DNA of 64,000 nt, taken from assembly GCF_000767055.1 (NCBI RefSeq), contig NZ_CP006764.1, forward strand, positions 1,364,001 through 1,428,000, given 5' to 3'. A program made the position numbers and the translations under genes. The notes below the pieces were generated by a model. That model did no database searches. It was not told where the DNA came from and saw only the letters and a program-made list of their open reading frames with translations. How positions within the stretch are numbered: position 1 is the stretch's first letter; every line of letters begins with the position of its first letter. Shown here in pieces: positions 52,513 through 60,725 of this stretch. This DNA is from Corynebacterium doosanense CAU 212 = DSM 45436 (GTDB lineage: Bacteria > Actinomycetota > Actinomycetes > Mycobacteriales > Mycobacteriaceae).

Positions 52513-52944
52513 ATGAGTGAAAACAACGGCACCCCGGAGACCCAGGTAGAGACCACATCGGTCTTCCGCTCTGATCTCCTCAAGGACGCTGAATCCAGTG
52601 CGCAACCCGCAGCTCCCGCGTCCGACGGATCTGAGAATCTCCCCGAGGGCCAGGCCCTGCTGGTGGTCAAGCGTGGCCCCAACGCAGGCGCTCGTTTCCT
52701 CCTCGACCAGGCGTCGACCAGCGCCGGCCGCCACCCGGAGGCGGACATCTTCCTCGACGACGTGACCGTGTCGCGTCGTCACGCGGAATTCCGCATCAAC
52801 GACGGCGAGTTCGAGGTCGTGGACGTGGGATCGCTCAACGGCACCTACATCAACCGCGAGCCGCGTAACTCGCAGGTGCTCACCAGCGGCGACGAGATCC
52901 AGATCGGCAAGTTCCGCCTGGTGTTCCTCACCGCCGAGAAGTAG
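52513..52944 (+). CDS. odhI: Oxoglutarate dehydrogenase inhibitor OdhI (GarA)
   Basis: 143 residues, the length known for C. glutamicum OdhI. The N-terminal phosphorylation motif VETTSVFRSDLL places Thr14 and Thr15 where PknG and other serine/threonine kinases act. The FHA domain follows with SAGRHPEADIFLDDVTVSRR and DVGSLNGTYINREP. Unphosphorylated OdhI binds the E1o/OdhA subunit and blocks 2-oxoglutarate dehydrogenase, steering carbon to glutamate; phosphorylation makes the FHA domain close on its own tail. Confidence 0.96.
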   Translation: MSENNGTPETQVETTSVFRSDLLKDAESSAQPAAPASDGSENLPEGQALLVVKRGPNAGARFLLDQASTSAGRHPEADIFLDDVTVSRRHAEFRINDGEFEVVDVGSLNGTYINREPRNSQVLTSGDEIQIGKFRLVFLTAEK

Positions 52945-52961
52945 AGCTCCCTGCCGCAGTC

Positions 52962-52996
52962 GTCCGGGCCCGCTCACCCAGCGGGCCCGGACTTCC
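52962..52996 (+). terminator. Terminator after odhI
   Basis: A perfect 13 bp stem (gtccgggcccgct with agcgggcccggac) and 5-base loop, followed by TTCCC rather than a long T run. It would separate odhI from the ftsR transcript, at least partly. Confidence 0.75.
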
Positions 52997-53063
52997 CGCA
53001 GCATCAGGGGGTCAATCCGACCCCCGACCCCCGTCCCCGAGCGAAGAAAATGATCGACATCCA

Positions 53064-53789
53064 GTGAGTGCAGTACGCAAGACGCAGCCGGCCCGGCCCA
53101 GCGCAAAGACCATGTCCATCGGTGTGGTGCTCGAGCGACTCCGGGCCGAGTTTCCCGATGTCGCCGTGTCCAAGATCCGGTTCCTGGAATCGGAGGGCCT
53201 GATCACGCCGCAGCGTACGGCCTCCGGTTACCGCCGGTTCACCGACGACGATGTCGAGCGTCTGCGCTACATCCTGGTGACTCAGCGGGACAACTACCTG
53301 CCCCTGAAGGTCATCCGCGAACAGCTCGAGGCCATGGATTCCGGGCAGGTCCGCGCGCTGGGCTCGGTCGGGGAGACCGATCCGATCATCTCCCCGGAGA
53401 AGTTCCGCCGGCCGGCGAAGACCAGGCTCTCCGAGTCCGATGTCGCGGAGCAGGCCCACTGCGAGGCCGGCGACGTGACCGCGCTCGCGGCCAGCGGCAT
53501 CATCACGGCCGACGCCTCCGGTTTCTTCACCGCGGATGACGTGCGTGTCGTCAGTACCGCGCTCTCGCTGCAGGAGTTCGGTTTCTCCGCCCCGCAGCTC
53601 AAGCGCCTGCGCACGGCCGCCGAGCGGCAGGCCGACCTCATCGGCCAGTTCGCCGGGCCCGTGGCCCACGGCAAGGATGACTCCGCGCGCGAGCGTGCGG
53701 AGGAGATGAGCCAGCAGATCTCTGCCCTCGTCGTCTCCCTGCACGCCTCCCTGGTGAAGAACGCCCTGCGTTCCGAGTTCGACGCCTGA
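53064..53789 (+). CDS. ftsR: MerR-family regulator FtsR
   Basis: 241 residues. The winged helix-turn-helix lies at about residues 15-75 (TMSIGVVLERLRAEFPDVAV, IRFLESEGLITPQRTASGYR, FTDDDVERLRYILVTQR). The C-terminal part is a longer helical effector region without Cys pairs. The position directly after odhI and before a DUF151 gene and a second merR gene is that of FtsR, the C. glutamicum activator of ftsZ, and of mycobacterial Rv1828. Start is GTG 53064; an internal ATG (MSIG) is possible. Confidence 0.87.
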   Translation: MSAVRKTQPARPSAKTMSIGVVLERLRAEFPDVAVSKIRFLESEGLITPQRTASGYRRFTDDDVERLRYILVTQRDNYLPLKVIREQLEAMDSGQVRALGSVGETDPIISPEKFRRPAKTRLSESDVAEQAHCEAGDVTALAASGIITADASGFFTADDVRVVSTALSLQEFGFSAPQLKRLRTAAERQADLIGQFAGPVAHGKDDSARERAEEMSQQISALVVSLHASLVKNALRSEFDA

Positions 53790-53791
53790 CC

Positions 53792-54382
53792 ATGGAGAAC
53801 GCTCTCATCGAGGTCGACTTCCACGGCATCCACATCGTGGGCCCGGAAGGCTTCACCTGCGCCGTTCTGGTGTGGCGCGAGGAGAACCGCATCATCCCGC
53901 TGTGGCTCTCGCCCATCGACGCCGCCGAGCTCGGCGACCGCTCGCTCGACGAGGGATCCGAACGCCGTCGTCCCGGCACACGCGACGTCCTCGCGGATGT
54001 GCTCTCGCGTTTCGACGGCGGTGTCGAGCAACTCGCGTTGACCAGCTATTTCGAGGGTGTCTTCATCGGCGAGATCACCACCACGGGAGGCGAGCAGTTC
54101 GATGCCCGCCCCAGTGACATCCTCATCCTCTCGGAGATCCTCGACCTGCCGGTGCTCGTCGCCGAGGACGTGCTGACCCAGGCGTCACTGCATGTCAACG
54201 AGGCGGAGCTGGGGGAGTACCTCGACATCGAACTGTCCGACGAGTCGGCCGACGTCGAAGACGCCCCGGAGGTGACCTCGGAGGTCGACGACGAGTTCCG
54301 TCGCATGCTCCAGGAGATGGGGATGGAGGAGCCCGGTGAGACGGATGACTCCGGAAGTGACAGGGGCGAAGACCGCACCTAA
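53792..54382 (+). CDS. Bifunctional nuclease-family protein (DUF151)
   Basis: 196 residues. The DUF151 core spans about residues 1-135 (VDFHGIHIVGPEGFTCAVLV, RIIPLWLSPIDAAEL, GEITTTGGEQFDARPSDILI). The last 50 residues are acidic and unstructured (DEFRRMLQEMGMEEPG). Plant and bacterial members have been reported with nuclease activity; the actinobacterial role is not defined. It begins 2 bases after ftsR and is coupled to it. Confidence 0.88.
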   Translation: MENALIEVDFHGIHIVGPEGFTCAVLVWREENRIIPLWLSPIDAAELGDRSLDEGSERRRPGTRDVLADVLSRFDGGVEQLALTSYFEGVFIGEITTTGGEQFDARPSDILILSEILDLPVLVAEDVLTQASLHVNEAELGEYLDIELSDESADVEDAPEVTSEVDDEFRRMLQEMGMEEPGETDDSGSDRGEDRT

Positions 54383-54427
54383 AGTTAAAGTTGAGGTTGA
54401 TGGTTCGGCGTGTCGGGCAGCCTGCCC

Positions 54428-54456
54428 TTGACGTTGGCCTACCCTTGGCATTTAAT
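54428..54456 (+). promoter_or_regulatory. Sigma-A promoter of the second merR gene
   Basis: TTGACG (54428-54433) and TTTAAT (54451-54456) are separated by 17 bases, the best canonical promoter in this window. It lies 45 bases before the merR start, giving a short leader with GGAG at 54489-54492. Confidence 0.65.
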
Positions 54457-54500
54457 GACACATACGTGTCGGTTCGGTTAAACCCCATCGGAGTAATTAC

Positions 54501-55067
54501 GTGAGCAGCTTCAACGACGAGGATCGCACCGCCGATTCGCAGGACTTCATCCAGGAATCCCTCTTCGACATCGGACCCGGTGACGAAGTGGGCTACCGCG
54601 TGCCCATTGCCTGCCAGGTCGCCGGCATCACGTACCGTCAGCTCGACTACTGGGCACGCACCGACCTGGTGAAGCCGTCAATCCGCAACGCCCGCGGCTC
54701 CGGCTCCCAGCGTCTGTACTCGTTCCGCGACATCCTCGTCCTGAAGATCGTCAAACGCCTCCTCGACACCGGCATCTCCCTGCAGAACATCCGCCTCGCG
54801 GTCGACAGCCTGCGCAACCGCGGCGTCAACGACATGGCCGAGATCACCCTGGTCTCGGACGGCACCACCGTCTACGAGTGCCGCTCCGCCGAAGAGGTCA
54901 TCGACCTACTCGGCGGCGGCCAGGGTGTCTTCGGCATCGCCGTCCCGGGCATCATGAAGGAACTGACCGGCACCATCGCCTCGTTCCCGTCGGAGCGTAT
55001 CGACGCCGACGACCACGTCATCAGCCTCGACGATCTCGCTGCCCGCCGGGCTCGCCGCACCAGCTGA
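54501..55067 (+). CDS. MerR-family transcriptional regulator
   Basis: 188 residues. The helix-turn-helix occupies about residues 30-100 (GYRVPIACQVAGITYRQLDY, GSGSQRLYSFRDILVLKIVK, LLDTGISLQNIRLAVDSL). The C-terminal part, with EITLVSDGTTVYECRSAEEV, resembles Rv1830 of the mycobacterial garA cluster. Start is GTG 54501 with GGAG 8 bases upstream. Target genes unknown; the partnership with FtsR is suggested only by conserved order. Confidence 0.85.
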   Translation: MSSFNDEDRTADSQDFIQESLFDIGPGDEVGYRVPIACQVAGITYRQLDYWARTDLVKPSIRNARGSGSQRLYSFRDILVLKIVKRLLDTGISLQNIRLAVDSLRNRGVNDMAEITLVSDGTTVYECRSAEEVIDLLGGGQGVFGIAVPGIMKELTGTIASFPSERIDADDHVISLDDLAARRARRTS

Positions 55068-55085
55068 CTCACCCCGCACTGCGCA

Positions 55086-55125
55086 AAGCCCCGCCACCCT
55101 CCTGCTCACGGGGGTAGCGGGGCTT
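55086..55125 (+). terminator. Terminator after the second merR gene
   Basis: Arms aagccccgc (55086-55094) and gcggggctt (55117-55125) pair perfectly, with further pairing of accc with gggt inside. It closes the odhI-merR cluster before the convergent VWA gene. Confidence 0.75.
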
Positions 55126-55141
55126 GGTCGTTTCCCAGCCC

Positions 55142-56434
55142 CTACAGCCCGGCGGCCGCGCGGACGGCGCCGTCCACCGCCGTAGCATCGGGCGCGGCGG
55201 TGAAGCTGTCGGCCTCTTGCTCGATCACCGCATCGGGCTGCCCCGGGCCGACGTGCACGACGGACAGCGAGACGTTGCGCCGGTCGATGCCGGCCAGGGC
55301 GCTGCGGAACTGCTCGTCGCTGAGGTCCTCGCGGGTGCCCGTGGTCACCAGGACCACGTTCGCCCGGGACCCGGTGGCCGCGGCCTGATCCGCGGCGTTG
55401 CCCAGCGCGGCCAGCAGCGAGGACCGGGTCTGTGGCTCGCCGCCGAGGCCGAAGCGCTGAACGGCCGCGTCGAGGTCCGCGCCGGCGGAGGTGTAGGTGA
55501 TGTTGGTGCGCCAGCCCTGCGTGACTCCGGGGTTCTGCGGCGAGGAGTAGTTCCACAGGCCGACCTGGGACCCCGCGCCGGTGGCATCAAGCGACGCCGA
55601 GCCGATGGCGTGTGCGGATGCGTCGTAGAAGGGCGCCATTGCCTGAGAGGTGTCCAGCAGGAACAGCACGTTCGCGGCAGGGCCCGTGGCACCGGGGTCA
55701 TCGGCGTCCACCGTGGGGGAGGCTTCGGGACCGTCGTAGACCGACCGCGCCCACTGGGTGATCTCCGCCGCGGCAGCCGTCTGCTGTTCGGAGACGTCTC
55801 CGGTGGCCGCGAGAGGATGGGCGTAGTAGACGAGCTCGGTGTCGTCGATACGCGAAAACTGGCTGCCCTCCGGCACGCGGTCCTCCGCGGTGGCGGTCCA
55901 CAAAGACCCCGGGTTGTCCTTGAGGGGGCCGGTGACTCCCAGCGCGTCCGCGACCAGCGCGGAAGCCTCCGGCTGTTCGGAAACGGGGAACGACACCGTC
56001 GCGGGGTCAAGCTCCGCGGGATTCACCGTCGACTGACCTGCCAGGCCCACCGCCGTCGACGCGACCGGGGTGGCGGCACCGTCGAGGGAACGGCCCGAGT
56101 CGGACACCAGCCGGTCGGTCTCCGGCGACTGGGGAGCCACGAGCACCGCGGCCTGGTCCACGGAGTCGACGAACTCGACGTTGATGCAGTCCTTGGTCTC
56201 CCCGCCGTCCCATTGCGAGGCCAGCAACCGGCCCAGCTCGGGGTCGGTGGCGGCGACGGGCACGAGCGTGCAGTCCTCTCCGGCCGCGGTAGCGGGAGGT
56301 TGCTCGCCGCCGCGTGGGGTCCACCACCACACACCCACGAGGATCAGGGCGAGGAGAACCAGGACTGCAGTGAGGGCGAGGACCGGGTTCACTCCTGCGG
56401 AGGTGGACGGTGTGCTGCTGGAATGACGACCCAT
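55142..56434 (-). CDS. Membrane-anchored protein with C-terminal VWA domain
   Basis: 430 residues on the minus strand. One membrane helix at about 19-38 (LALTAVLVLLALILVGVWWW), then an extracellular region (VPVAATDPELGRLLASQWDG, INVEFVDSVDQAAVLVAP) resembling a solute-binding fold, then a VWA domain from about residue 250 (NVLFLLDTSQAMAPFYD). The MIDAS-like motif reads DTSQA rather than D-x-S-x-S, so the third ligand is changed and metal binding may be lost. The architecture parallels the lipoprotein at 6721-8292. AAAGG lies 10 bases upstream of the ATG. Function unknown. Confidence 0.78.
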   Translation of the reverse strand: MGRHSSSTPSTSAGVNPVLALTAVLVLLALILVGVWWWTPRGGEQPPATAAGEDCTLVPVAATDPELGRLLASQWDGGETKDCINVEFVDSVDQAAVLVAPQSPETDRLVSDSGRSLDGAATPVASTAVGLAGQSTVNPAELDPATVSFPVSEQPEASALVADALGVTGPLKDNPGSLWTATAEDRVPEGSQFSRIDDTELVYYAHPLAATGDVSEQQTAAAAEITQWARSVYDGPEASPTVDADDPGATGPAANVLFLLDTSQAMAPFYDASAHAIGSASLDATGAGSQVGLWNYSSPQNPGVTQGWRTNITYTSAGADLDAAVQRFGLGGEPQTRSSLLAALGNAADQAAATGSRANVVLVTTGTREDLSDEQFRSALAGIDRRNVSLSVVHVGPGQPDAVIEQEADSFTAAPDATAVDGAVRAAAGL

Positions 56435-56462
56435 TCGAAACGACCTTTCGCGCGCTCGGTGA

Positions 56463-57332
56463 CTAACCCGTCAGCGTAGCGTTCCGGGCGGCGTCGACCA
56501 GCGCGACAAGCCGGGCCCGCAGGGGTTCGGCACGTTCGGCCAACGCCCGCTGGCGGCGCACGTATTCCGCCTTGCCCTCGGGGGTCTCGATGCACACGGC
56601 GCCGAAACCGAGCGCGCGGCAGTCATAGGGCGAGGCCTCCATGTCGAGGATCCGCGCGTCGAGGGCCAGGTCGAAGGTCTCCAGAAACAGCTCTCCGGGG
56701 ACCAGCGGGCCGAGCTTCGCCGCCCATTTGTACAGGTCCATCGTGGCGTGCACGCAGCCGGGCTGATCCCGCTGGGGCTGATCCTCCCTGGTGAGCACGG
56801 TGAGGTTCAACGGGCGGGCCGGAGGGGTGAAGAAGCGGTAGGCGTCGAAGTGGGTGCACTTGAGACGGTGGGAACGCACCACCTCATCGGTGTCCTCCGG
56901 GCTGAGACGCAGCGGAAGATCGTGGCGGATGTCTCGGCCCTGATAGACCATCGCCCACTCGTGGAGGCCGAAGCAGTCGAATTGGGCTGCATTGGTGGCG
57001 CTGGTGGCCATGAGATCACGCATGTAGGTCAGCGAGCTGCCGCGGCGGAACCAGAACTCGGCGAGGTCGACGGAGACGAAGTCCCCGTCGCGCATGTAGT
57101 TGCGCCACTGCGGGTGCGGCGCGAGACCGTCGGGGTCGTGCAGGGAGTCCTCCACCCCGGGGTGCCAGCGGCGCAGGTGAGCCGGGCGGACGGGGTAGTA
57201 CTCGAAGAGGAAGTCGTAGACCGGATGTTTGGTGTGGTGCTGCCGACGCTCGAGGTGGGCGGACGTGCGCAGATCCACCTCGGCCTCGTGGTGCGCCTGC
57301 CGGCGCAGCCAGTCATCCGGCTCGAGAATCAT
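56463..57332 (-). CDS. Conserved actinobacterial protein of unknown function
   Basis: 289 residues on the minus strand, rich in aromatic, His and Arg residues: HHTKHPVYDFLFEYYPVRPA, WRNYMRDGDFVSVDLAEFWF, FDCFGLHEWAMVYQGRDIRH, GCVHATMDLYKWAAKLGPLV. No signal peptide. Related actinobacterial sequences are sometimes labelled 3-methyladenine DNA glycosylase, but I see no helix-hairpin-helix or other glycosylase motif that supports it. The conserved His/Asp/Glu residues suggest an enzyme. The ATG overlaps the helicase stop by 4 bases, so the two are coupled. Confidence 0.7.
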   Translation of the reverse strand: MILEPDDWLRRQAHHEAEVDLRTSAHLERRQHHTKHPVYDFLFEYYPVRPAHLRRWHPGVEDSLHDPDGLAPHPQWRNYMRDGDFVSVDLAEFWFRRGSSLTYMRDLMATSATNAAQFDCFGLHEWAMVYQGRDIRHDLPLRLSPEDTDEVVRSHRLKCTHFDAYRFFTPPARPLNLTVLTREDQPQRDQPGCVHATMDLYKWAAKLGPLVPGELFLETFDLALDARILDMEASPYDCRALGFGAVCIETPEGKAEYVRRQRALAERAEPLRARLVALVDAARNATLTG

Positions 57333-58624
57333 CGCTGACGCTGCCGGCTTCCCCGGTGGGTGGACTTCTTCGCCGAGCCGGGGCGGCCCGGGCGCCCGGG
57401 TCGGCCACCCTGGGCGGGTTTCTTCTGCTGCGGCTGGCCGGGAGGGGGCAGCGGGGCACCGTGGAACTCGCGAGCGCCGGTGATGTCGGCCAGTTCGGAG
57501 GAATCCGGGGTGACCCTCACCTCGGTGGCCTCGACACCGGCCTTGCGCATGAGCTGGGCGACATCCTTGCGCTGTTCGTCCATGACGAGGGTGACCACGG
57601 TGCCGGAGGTGCCGGCGCGAGCGGTACGGCCCGCTCGGTGCAGGTAGGCCTTGTGCTCGGACGGGGGATCCAGGTGGACGACGAGCGAGACGTCGTTGAT
57701 GTCGATGCCGCGTGCCGCGATATCGGTGGCCACGAGAACCGGCAGCGAGCCGTCACCGAACCCGGTGATGGCCCGGGTGCGGGCACCCTGGGACTTGTCG
57801 CCGTGGATGCCCTCGGCGTTGATGCCTAGGCGGCGCAGCTTCTTCACCTGGCGGTCCACGCCGTGTTTGGTGCGCATGAACATGATGGTCTTGCCCTCGC
57901 GGGCGGCGATGCGCTCGACAACCTCGCCGCGGCTGTCCCGGTCGCCGACGAGCAGCCGGTAGTGGGTCATGGTGTCCACGGCGCCGCCGACCGGCGCGGT
58001 GGAGTGGGTCACGGGATTGTTCATGTACCGGTCGACGAGCTTCTGCACGTCACCGTCCAGGGTCGCCGAGAAGAGCAGTCGCTGCCCACCGCGGGGCGTC
58101 GCATCCAGCAGCTTGCGCACCTGGGGGAGAAAGCCCATGTCGGCCATGTGGTCGGCCTCGTCGACCGCGGTGATCTCCACCGCGGAGAAGTCGAGTTTGC
58201 GCTGGTTGAGCAGGTCCTGCGCGCGACCCGGCGTGGCCACGAGGATGTCCACGGGCGATGCCAGGGAGCGGATCTGGTTGTTGATGTTCACGCCACCAAC
58301 GACCTCAATGACACGGAGGCCGAGGGCGGCGGCGGGATCGTCGAGACGCTCCCTGATCTGGGCGGCCAGCTCACGGGTGGGCGAGAGGATCAGGCCGCGC
58401 GGGCGGCCGGGGCGCGAGGCGCCCGAGTTGGACAGGCGGGCGAGCATGGGCAGGCCGAAGGTGAAGGTCTTTCCGGAACCCGTTGGCCCACGTCCCAGGA
58501 CGTCTTTGCCGGAGAGGGCGTCGGGGATGGCCGCTTCCTGGATGGGGAAGGGCTCGGTGATGCCCTGTCGGTCGAGCACCTGAACGATGCCGCGCGGGAG
58601 GCCGAGGTCGGCGAAGGAAGTCAT
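57329..58624 (-). CDS. DEAD-box RNA helicase
   Basis: 431 residues on the minus strand. Q motif FADLGLPRGIVQVLDRQGIT and PFPIQEAAIP, motif I GRGPTGSGKTFTFGLP near residue 43, the Walker B position reads VDEADHM (DEAD), SAT in LLFSATLDG, and motif VI HRAGRTARAG. The C-terminal 60 residues are basic and Gly/Pro/Arg-rich, an RNA-binding tail as in RhlE-type proteins. TAGAGT on the minus strand (58632-58637) ends 7 bases before the ATG. Confidence 0.92.
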   Translation of the reverse strand: MTSFADLGLPRGIVQVLDRQGITEPFPIQEAAIPDALSGKDVLGRGPTGSGKTFTFGLPMLARLSNSGASRPGRPRGLILSPTRELAAQIRERLDDPAAALGLRVIEVVGGVNINNQIRSLASPVDILVATPGRAQDLLNQRKLDFSAVEITAVDEADHMADMGFLPQVRKLLDATPRGGQRLLFSATLDGDVQKLVDRYMNNPVTHSTAPVGGAVDTMTHYRLLVGDRDSRGEVVERIAAREGKTIMFMRTKHGVDRQVKKLRRLGINAEGIHGDKSQGARTRAITGFGDGSLPVLVATDIAARGIDINDVSLVVHLDPPSEHKAYLHRAGRTARAGTSGTVVTLVMDEQRKDVAQLMRKAGVEATEVRVTPDSSELADITGAREFHGAPLPPPGQPQQKKPAQGGRPGRPGRPGSAKKSTHRGSRQRQR

Positions 58625-58642
58625 TGGTATGACTCTAGCCGT

Positions 58643-58681
58643 CGCCCGCCTCCCCGGGGAAACGAGCCGGGCAGGCGGGCG
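58643..58681 (-). terminator. GC-rich hairpin downstream of gnd
   Basis: Arms cgcccgcctccccgg and ccgggcaggcgggcg pair at 14 of 15 positions with a 9-base loop, 19 bases beyond the gnd stop on the minus strand. There is no T run, so it would be a weak or factor-assisted terminator; it lies just upstream of the helicase promoter. Confidence 0.55.
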
Positions 58682-58699
58682 TCGAGAAGCGATCCTTTG

Positions 58700-60166
58700 C
58701 TAGACCTGGATCTCCTTGCGGTCACCGGACCACACGGTGTGGAAGGTGCCCTCCTTGTCGATGCGCTGGTAGGTGTGCGCGCCGAAGAAGTCACGCTGGC
58801 TCTGGATGATCGCGGCCGGGAGGCGCTCCGCGCACAGGGAGTCGTAGTACGCCAGCGAGGAGGTGAACACCGGGGCGGGCAGTCCCAGCTGGGTGGCGTA
58901 GACGACGACGTTGCGCCACGGATCGATGAGATCACCGAGCTCGCCGTTGAAGTACGGGTCGAGCAGCAGGGAGGGCAGCTCCGCGTTGTTGTCGTAGGCC
59001 TCCACGATGCGGTTGAGGAACTTGGCGCGGATGATGCAGCCGCCGCGCCAGATGGTGGCCAGGTCGCGGGGGTCGACGCCCCAGTTGTGCTCCTCGGAGC
59101 CGGCCTTGATCTCGTCGAAACCCTGGGCGTAAGCGACCAGCTTGGAGGCGTAGAGTGCGCGACGCACCTCGTCGATGAACTCGTCCCTGTTCAGGCCCAG
59201 ATCGGCGAAGGTCTTCAGGGTGCCGGTGGGCAGGTTGCCCTGGGCGGCCTTGCGCTGGCCGAGGGAGGAGGAGAGCGCGCGGGCGAAGACGGCCTCGCCG
59301 ATGCCGGTGGTGGGGATGCCCAGGTCGAGGGCCTCCTTGACCGTCCAGCGGCCGGTGCCCTTCTGGCCGGCGGCGTCGAGGATCACGTCAACGAGCGGCT
59401 TGCCGGTCTCCTCGTCGACCTGGCGCAGCACCTCGGCGGTGATCTCGATGAGGTAGGACTCCAGGTCACCGCGGTTCCACTCGGCGAAGATCTCCGCGAT
59501 CTCCGCGGGCTCCAGGCCGGCGCCGAAGCGCAGCAGCTGGTAGGCCTCGCCGATGACCTGCATGTCGGCATACTCGATGCCGTTGTGCACCATCTTGACA
59601 AAGTGCCCCGCGCCGTCCGGGCCGATGTGGGTCACGCAGGGGGTGCCGCCGACGTTGGCCGCGATGGACTCGAGCAGGGGACCAAGGGTGTCCCAGGACT
59701 CCTTGGGGCCGCCCGGCATGATCGACGGGCCGTTGAGCGCACCCTCCTCGCCGCCGGAGATGCCCGCACCGACGAAGTGGCGGCCGCGCTCGGCCATCTC
59801 GGCCTCGCGGCGGATGGTGTCGGTGAACAGCGCATTGCCGCCGTCGATGATGATGTCGCCCTCGTCCATGGCGTCGGCGAGCTGGTTGATCACCGCGTCC
59901 GTGGCGGTGCCGGCCTGGACCATGATGATGGCCTTGCGCGGGCGCTCGAGGGAGGCAACGAACTCCTCCACGGTCTTCGACGGGATGAAGTTGCCGGTCT
60001 CACCGAAGTCGGAGATCAGCTTGTCCGTCTTGTCCGTGGAGCGGTTGTACACCGCTACGGTGTGTCCGCGGGAGGCGAAATTGCGGGCGAGGTTGGAGCC
60101 CATGACGGCCAAACCCACGACACCGATCTGTGCGAGATTCTCATTCTGAGTGTCACTGTTAGTCAT
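58700..60166 (-). CDS. gnd: 6-Phosphogluconate dehydrogenase, decarboxylating
   Basis: 488 residues on the minus strand. The NADP-binding start is QIGVVGLAVMGSNLARNFAS near residue 13, with VAVYNRSTDKT after it; the substrate signature FVGAGISGGEEGALNGPSIM and the catalytic Lys in GAGHFVKMVHNGIEYADMQ follow. It converts 6-phosphogluconate to ribulose 5-phosphate, making NADPH. The ATG at 60166 is supported by TAGGCT (minus strand, 60174-60179), which ends 7 bases before it; there is no Shine-Dalgarno. Confidence 0.97.
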   Translation of the reverse strand: MTNSDTQNENLAQIGVVGLAVMGSNLARNFASRGHTVAVYNRSTDKTDKLISDFGETGNFIPSKTVEEFVASLERPRKAIIMVQAGTATDAVINQLADAMDEGDIIIDGGNALFTDTIRREAEMAERGRHFVGAGISGGEEGALNGPSIMPGGPKESWDTLGPLLESIAANVGGTPCVTHIGPDGAGHFVKMVHNGIEYADMQVIGEAYQLLRFGAGLEPAEIAEIFAEWNRGDLESYLIEITAEVLRQVDEETGKPLVDVILDAAGQKGTGRWTVKEALDLGIPTTGIGEAVFARALSSSLGQRKAAQGNLPTGTLKTFADLGLNRDEFIDEVRRALYASKLVAYAQGFDEIKAGSEEHNWGVDPRDLATIWRGGCIIRAKFLNRIVEAYDNNAELPSLLLDPYFNGELGDLIDPWRNVVVYATQLGLPAPVFTSSLAYYDSLCAERLPAAIIQSQRDFFGAHTYQRIDKEGTFHTVWSGDRKEIQV

Positions 60167-60265
60167 GGGGCCCAGCCTACGTGCTTTCCCCGGCAAACTT
60201 CCGCGAATTGCGGCACGAAGATATGATCAAACAATTTTTTCGAGACTGGGGCTACAGTCGGGCGC

Positions 60266-60709
60266 ATGGATTTCATGGAGGCGCTTCTCGCCGCGGCAAA
60301 AGAGCCGATCAACCAACAGACGCTGGACCAGTTCAATGAGGCAGCCCAGGGCATTGATGGCCTACTGGGGTTGCGGTACACCCACGTCTCCAACGGGCTG
60401 GTGCGCTCCGAGCTGCCGGTGAAGCCGCACCTGTTCCAGCCCGCGGGCATGGTCAACGGGGGAGTCTTCGCCACCATGGCGGAGTCCGCCGGCTCCATCG
60501 CCAGCATGGTGGCCGCGGGCGCGCCGGTCGTGGGGGTGAACAATTCCACGGACTTCATCGGCGCGGTGCGCAGCGGCACCATCCAGGCCGAGGCCACGCC
60601 GATCCAGGTCGGCCGGCGCACGCACCTGTGGCAGATCGAGATGACCCGGGAGGGCAAGCTCGTGGCCCGGACCGTGCTGCGCACGATGCCGGTGAGCATG
60701 CCCAGCTAG
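60266..60709 (+). CDS. PaaI-type hotdog thioesterase
   Basis: 147 residues. The hotdog fold signature is PAGMVNGGVFATMAESAGSI near residues 65-84 with VVGVNNSTDFIGAVRSGTIQ and HLWQIEMTREGKLVARTVLR. It would hydrolyse an acyl-CoA, with the Asn-Gly-Gly and Glu of NGGVFATMAE in the active-site helix. TACAGT at 60253-60258 ends 7 bases before the ATG. It is divergent from gnd. Confidence 0.88.
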   Translation: MDFMEALLAAAKEPINQQTLDQFNEAAQGIDGLLGLRYTHVSNGLVRSELPVKPHLFQPAGMVNGGVFATMAESAGSIASMVAAGAPVVGVNNSTDFIGAVRSGTIQAEATPIQVGRRTHLWQIEMTREGKLVARTVLRTMPVSMPS

Positions 60710-60725
60710 AGCCAGCTAGCACCGG

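Noticed and set aside
57863..60226. 787-residue open frame on the plus strand
   Set aside because: It lies antisense to gnd and the helicase, has low-complexity Gly/Val/Leu/Asp composition and no domain; it results from high GC at third codon positions.
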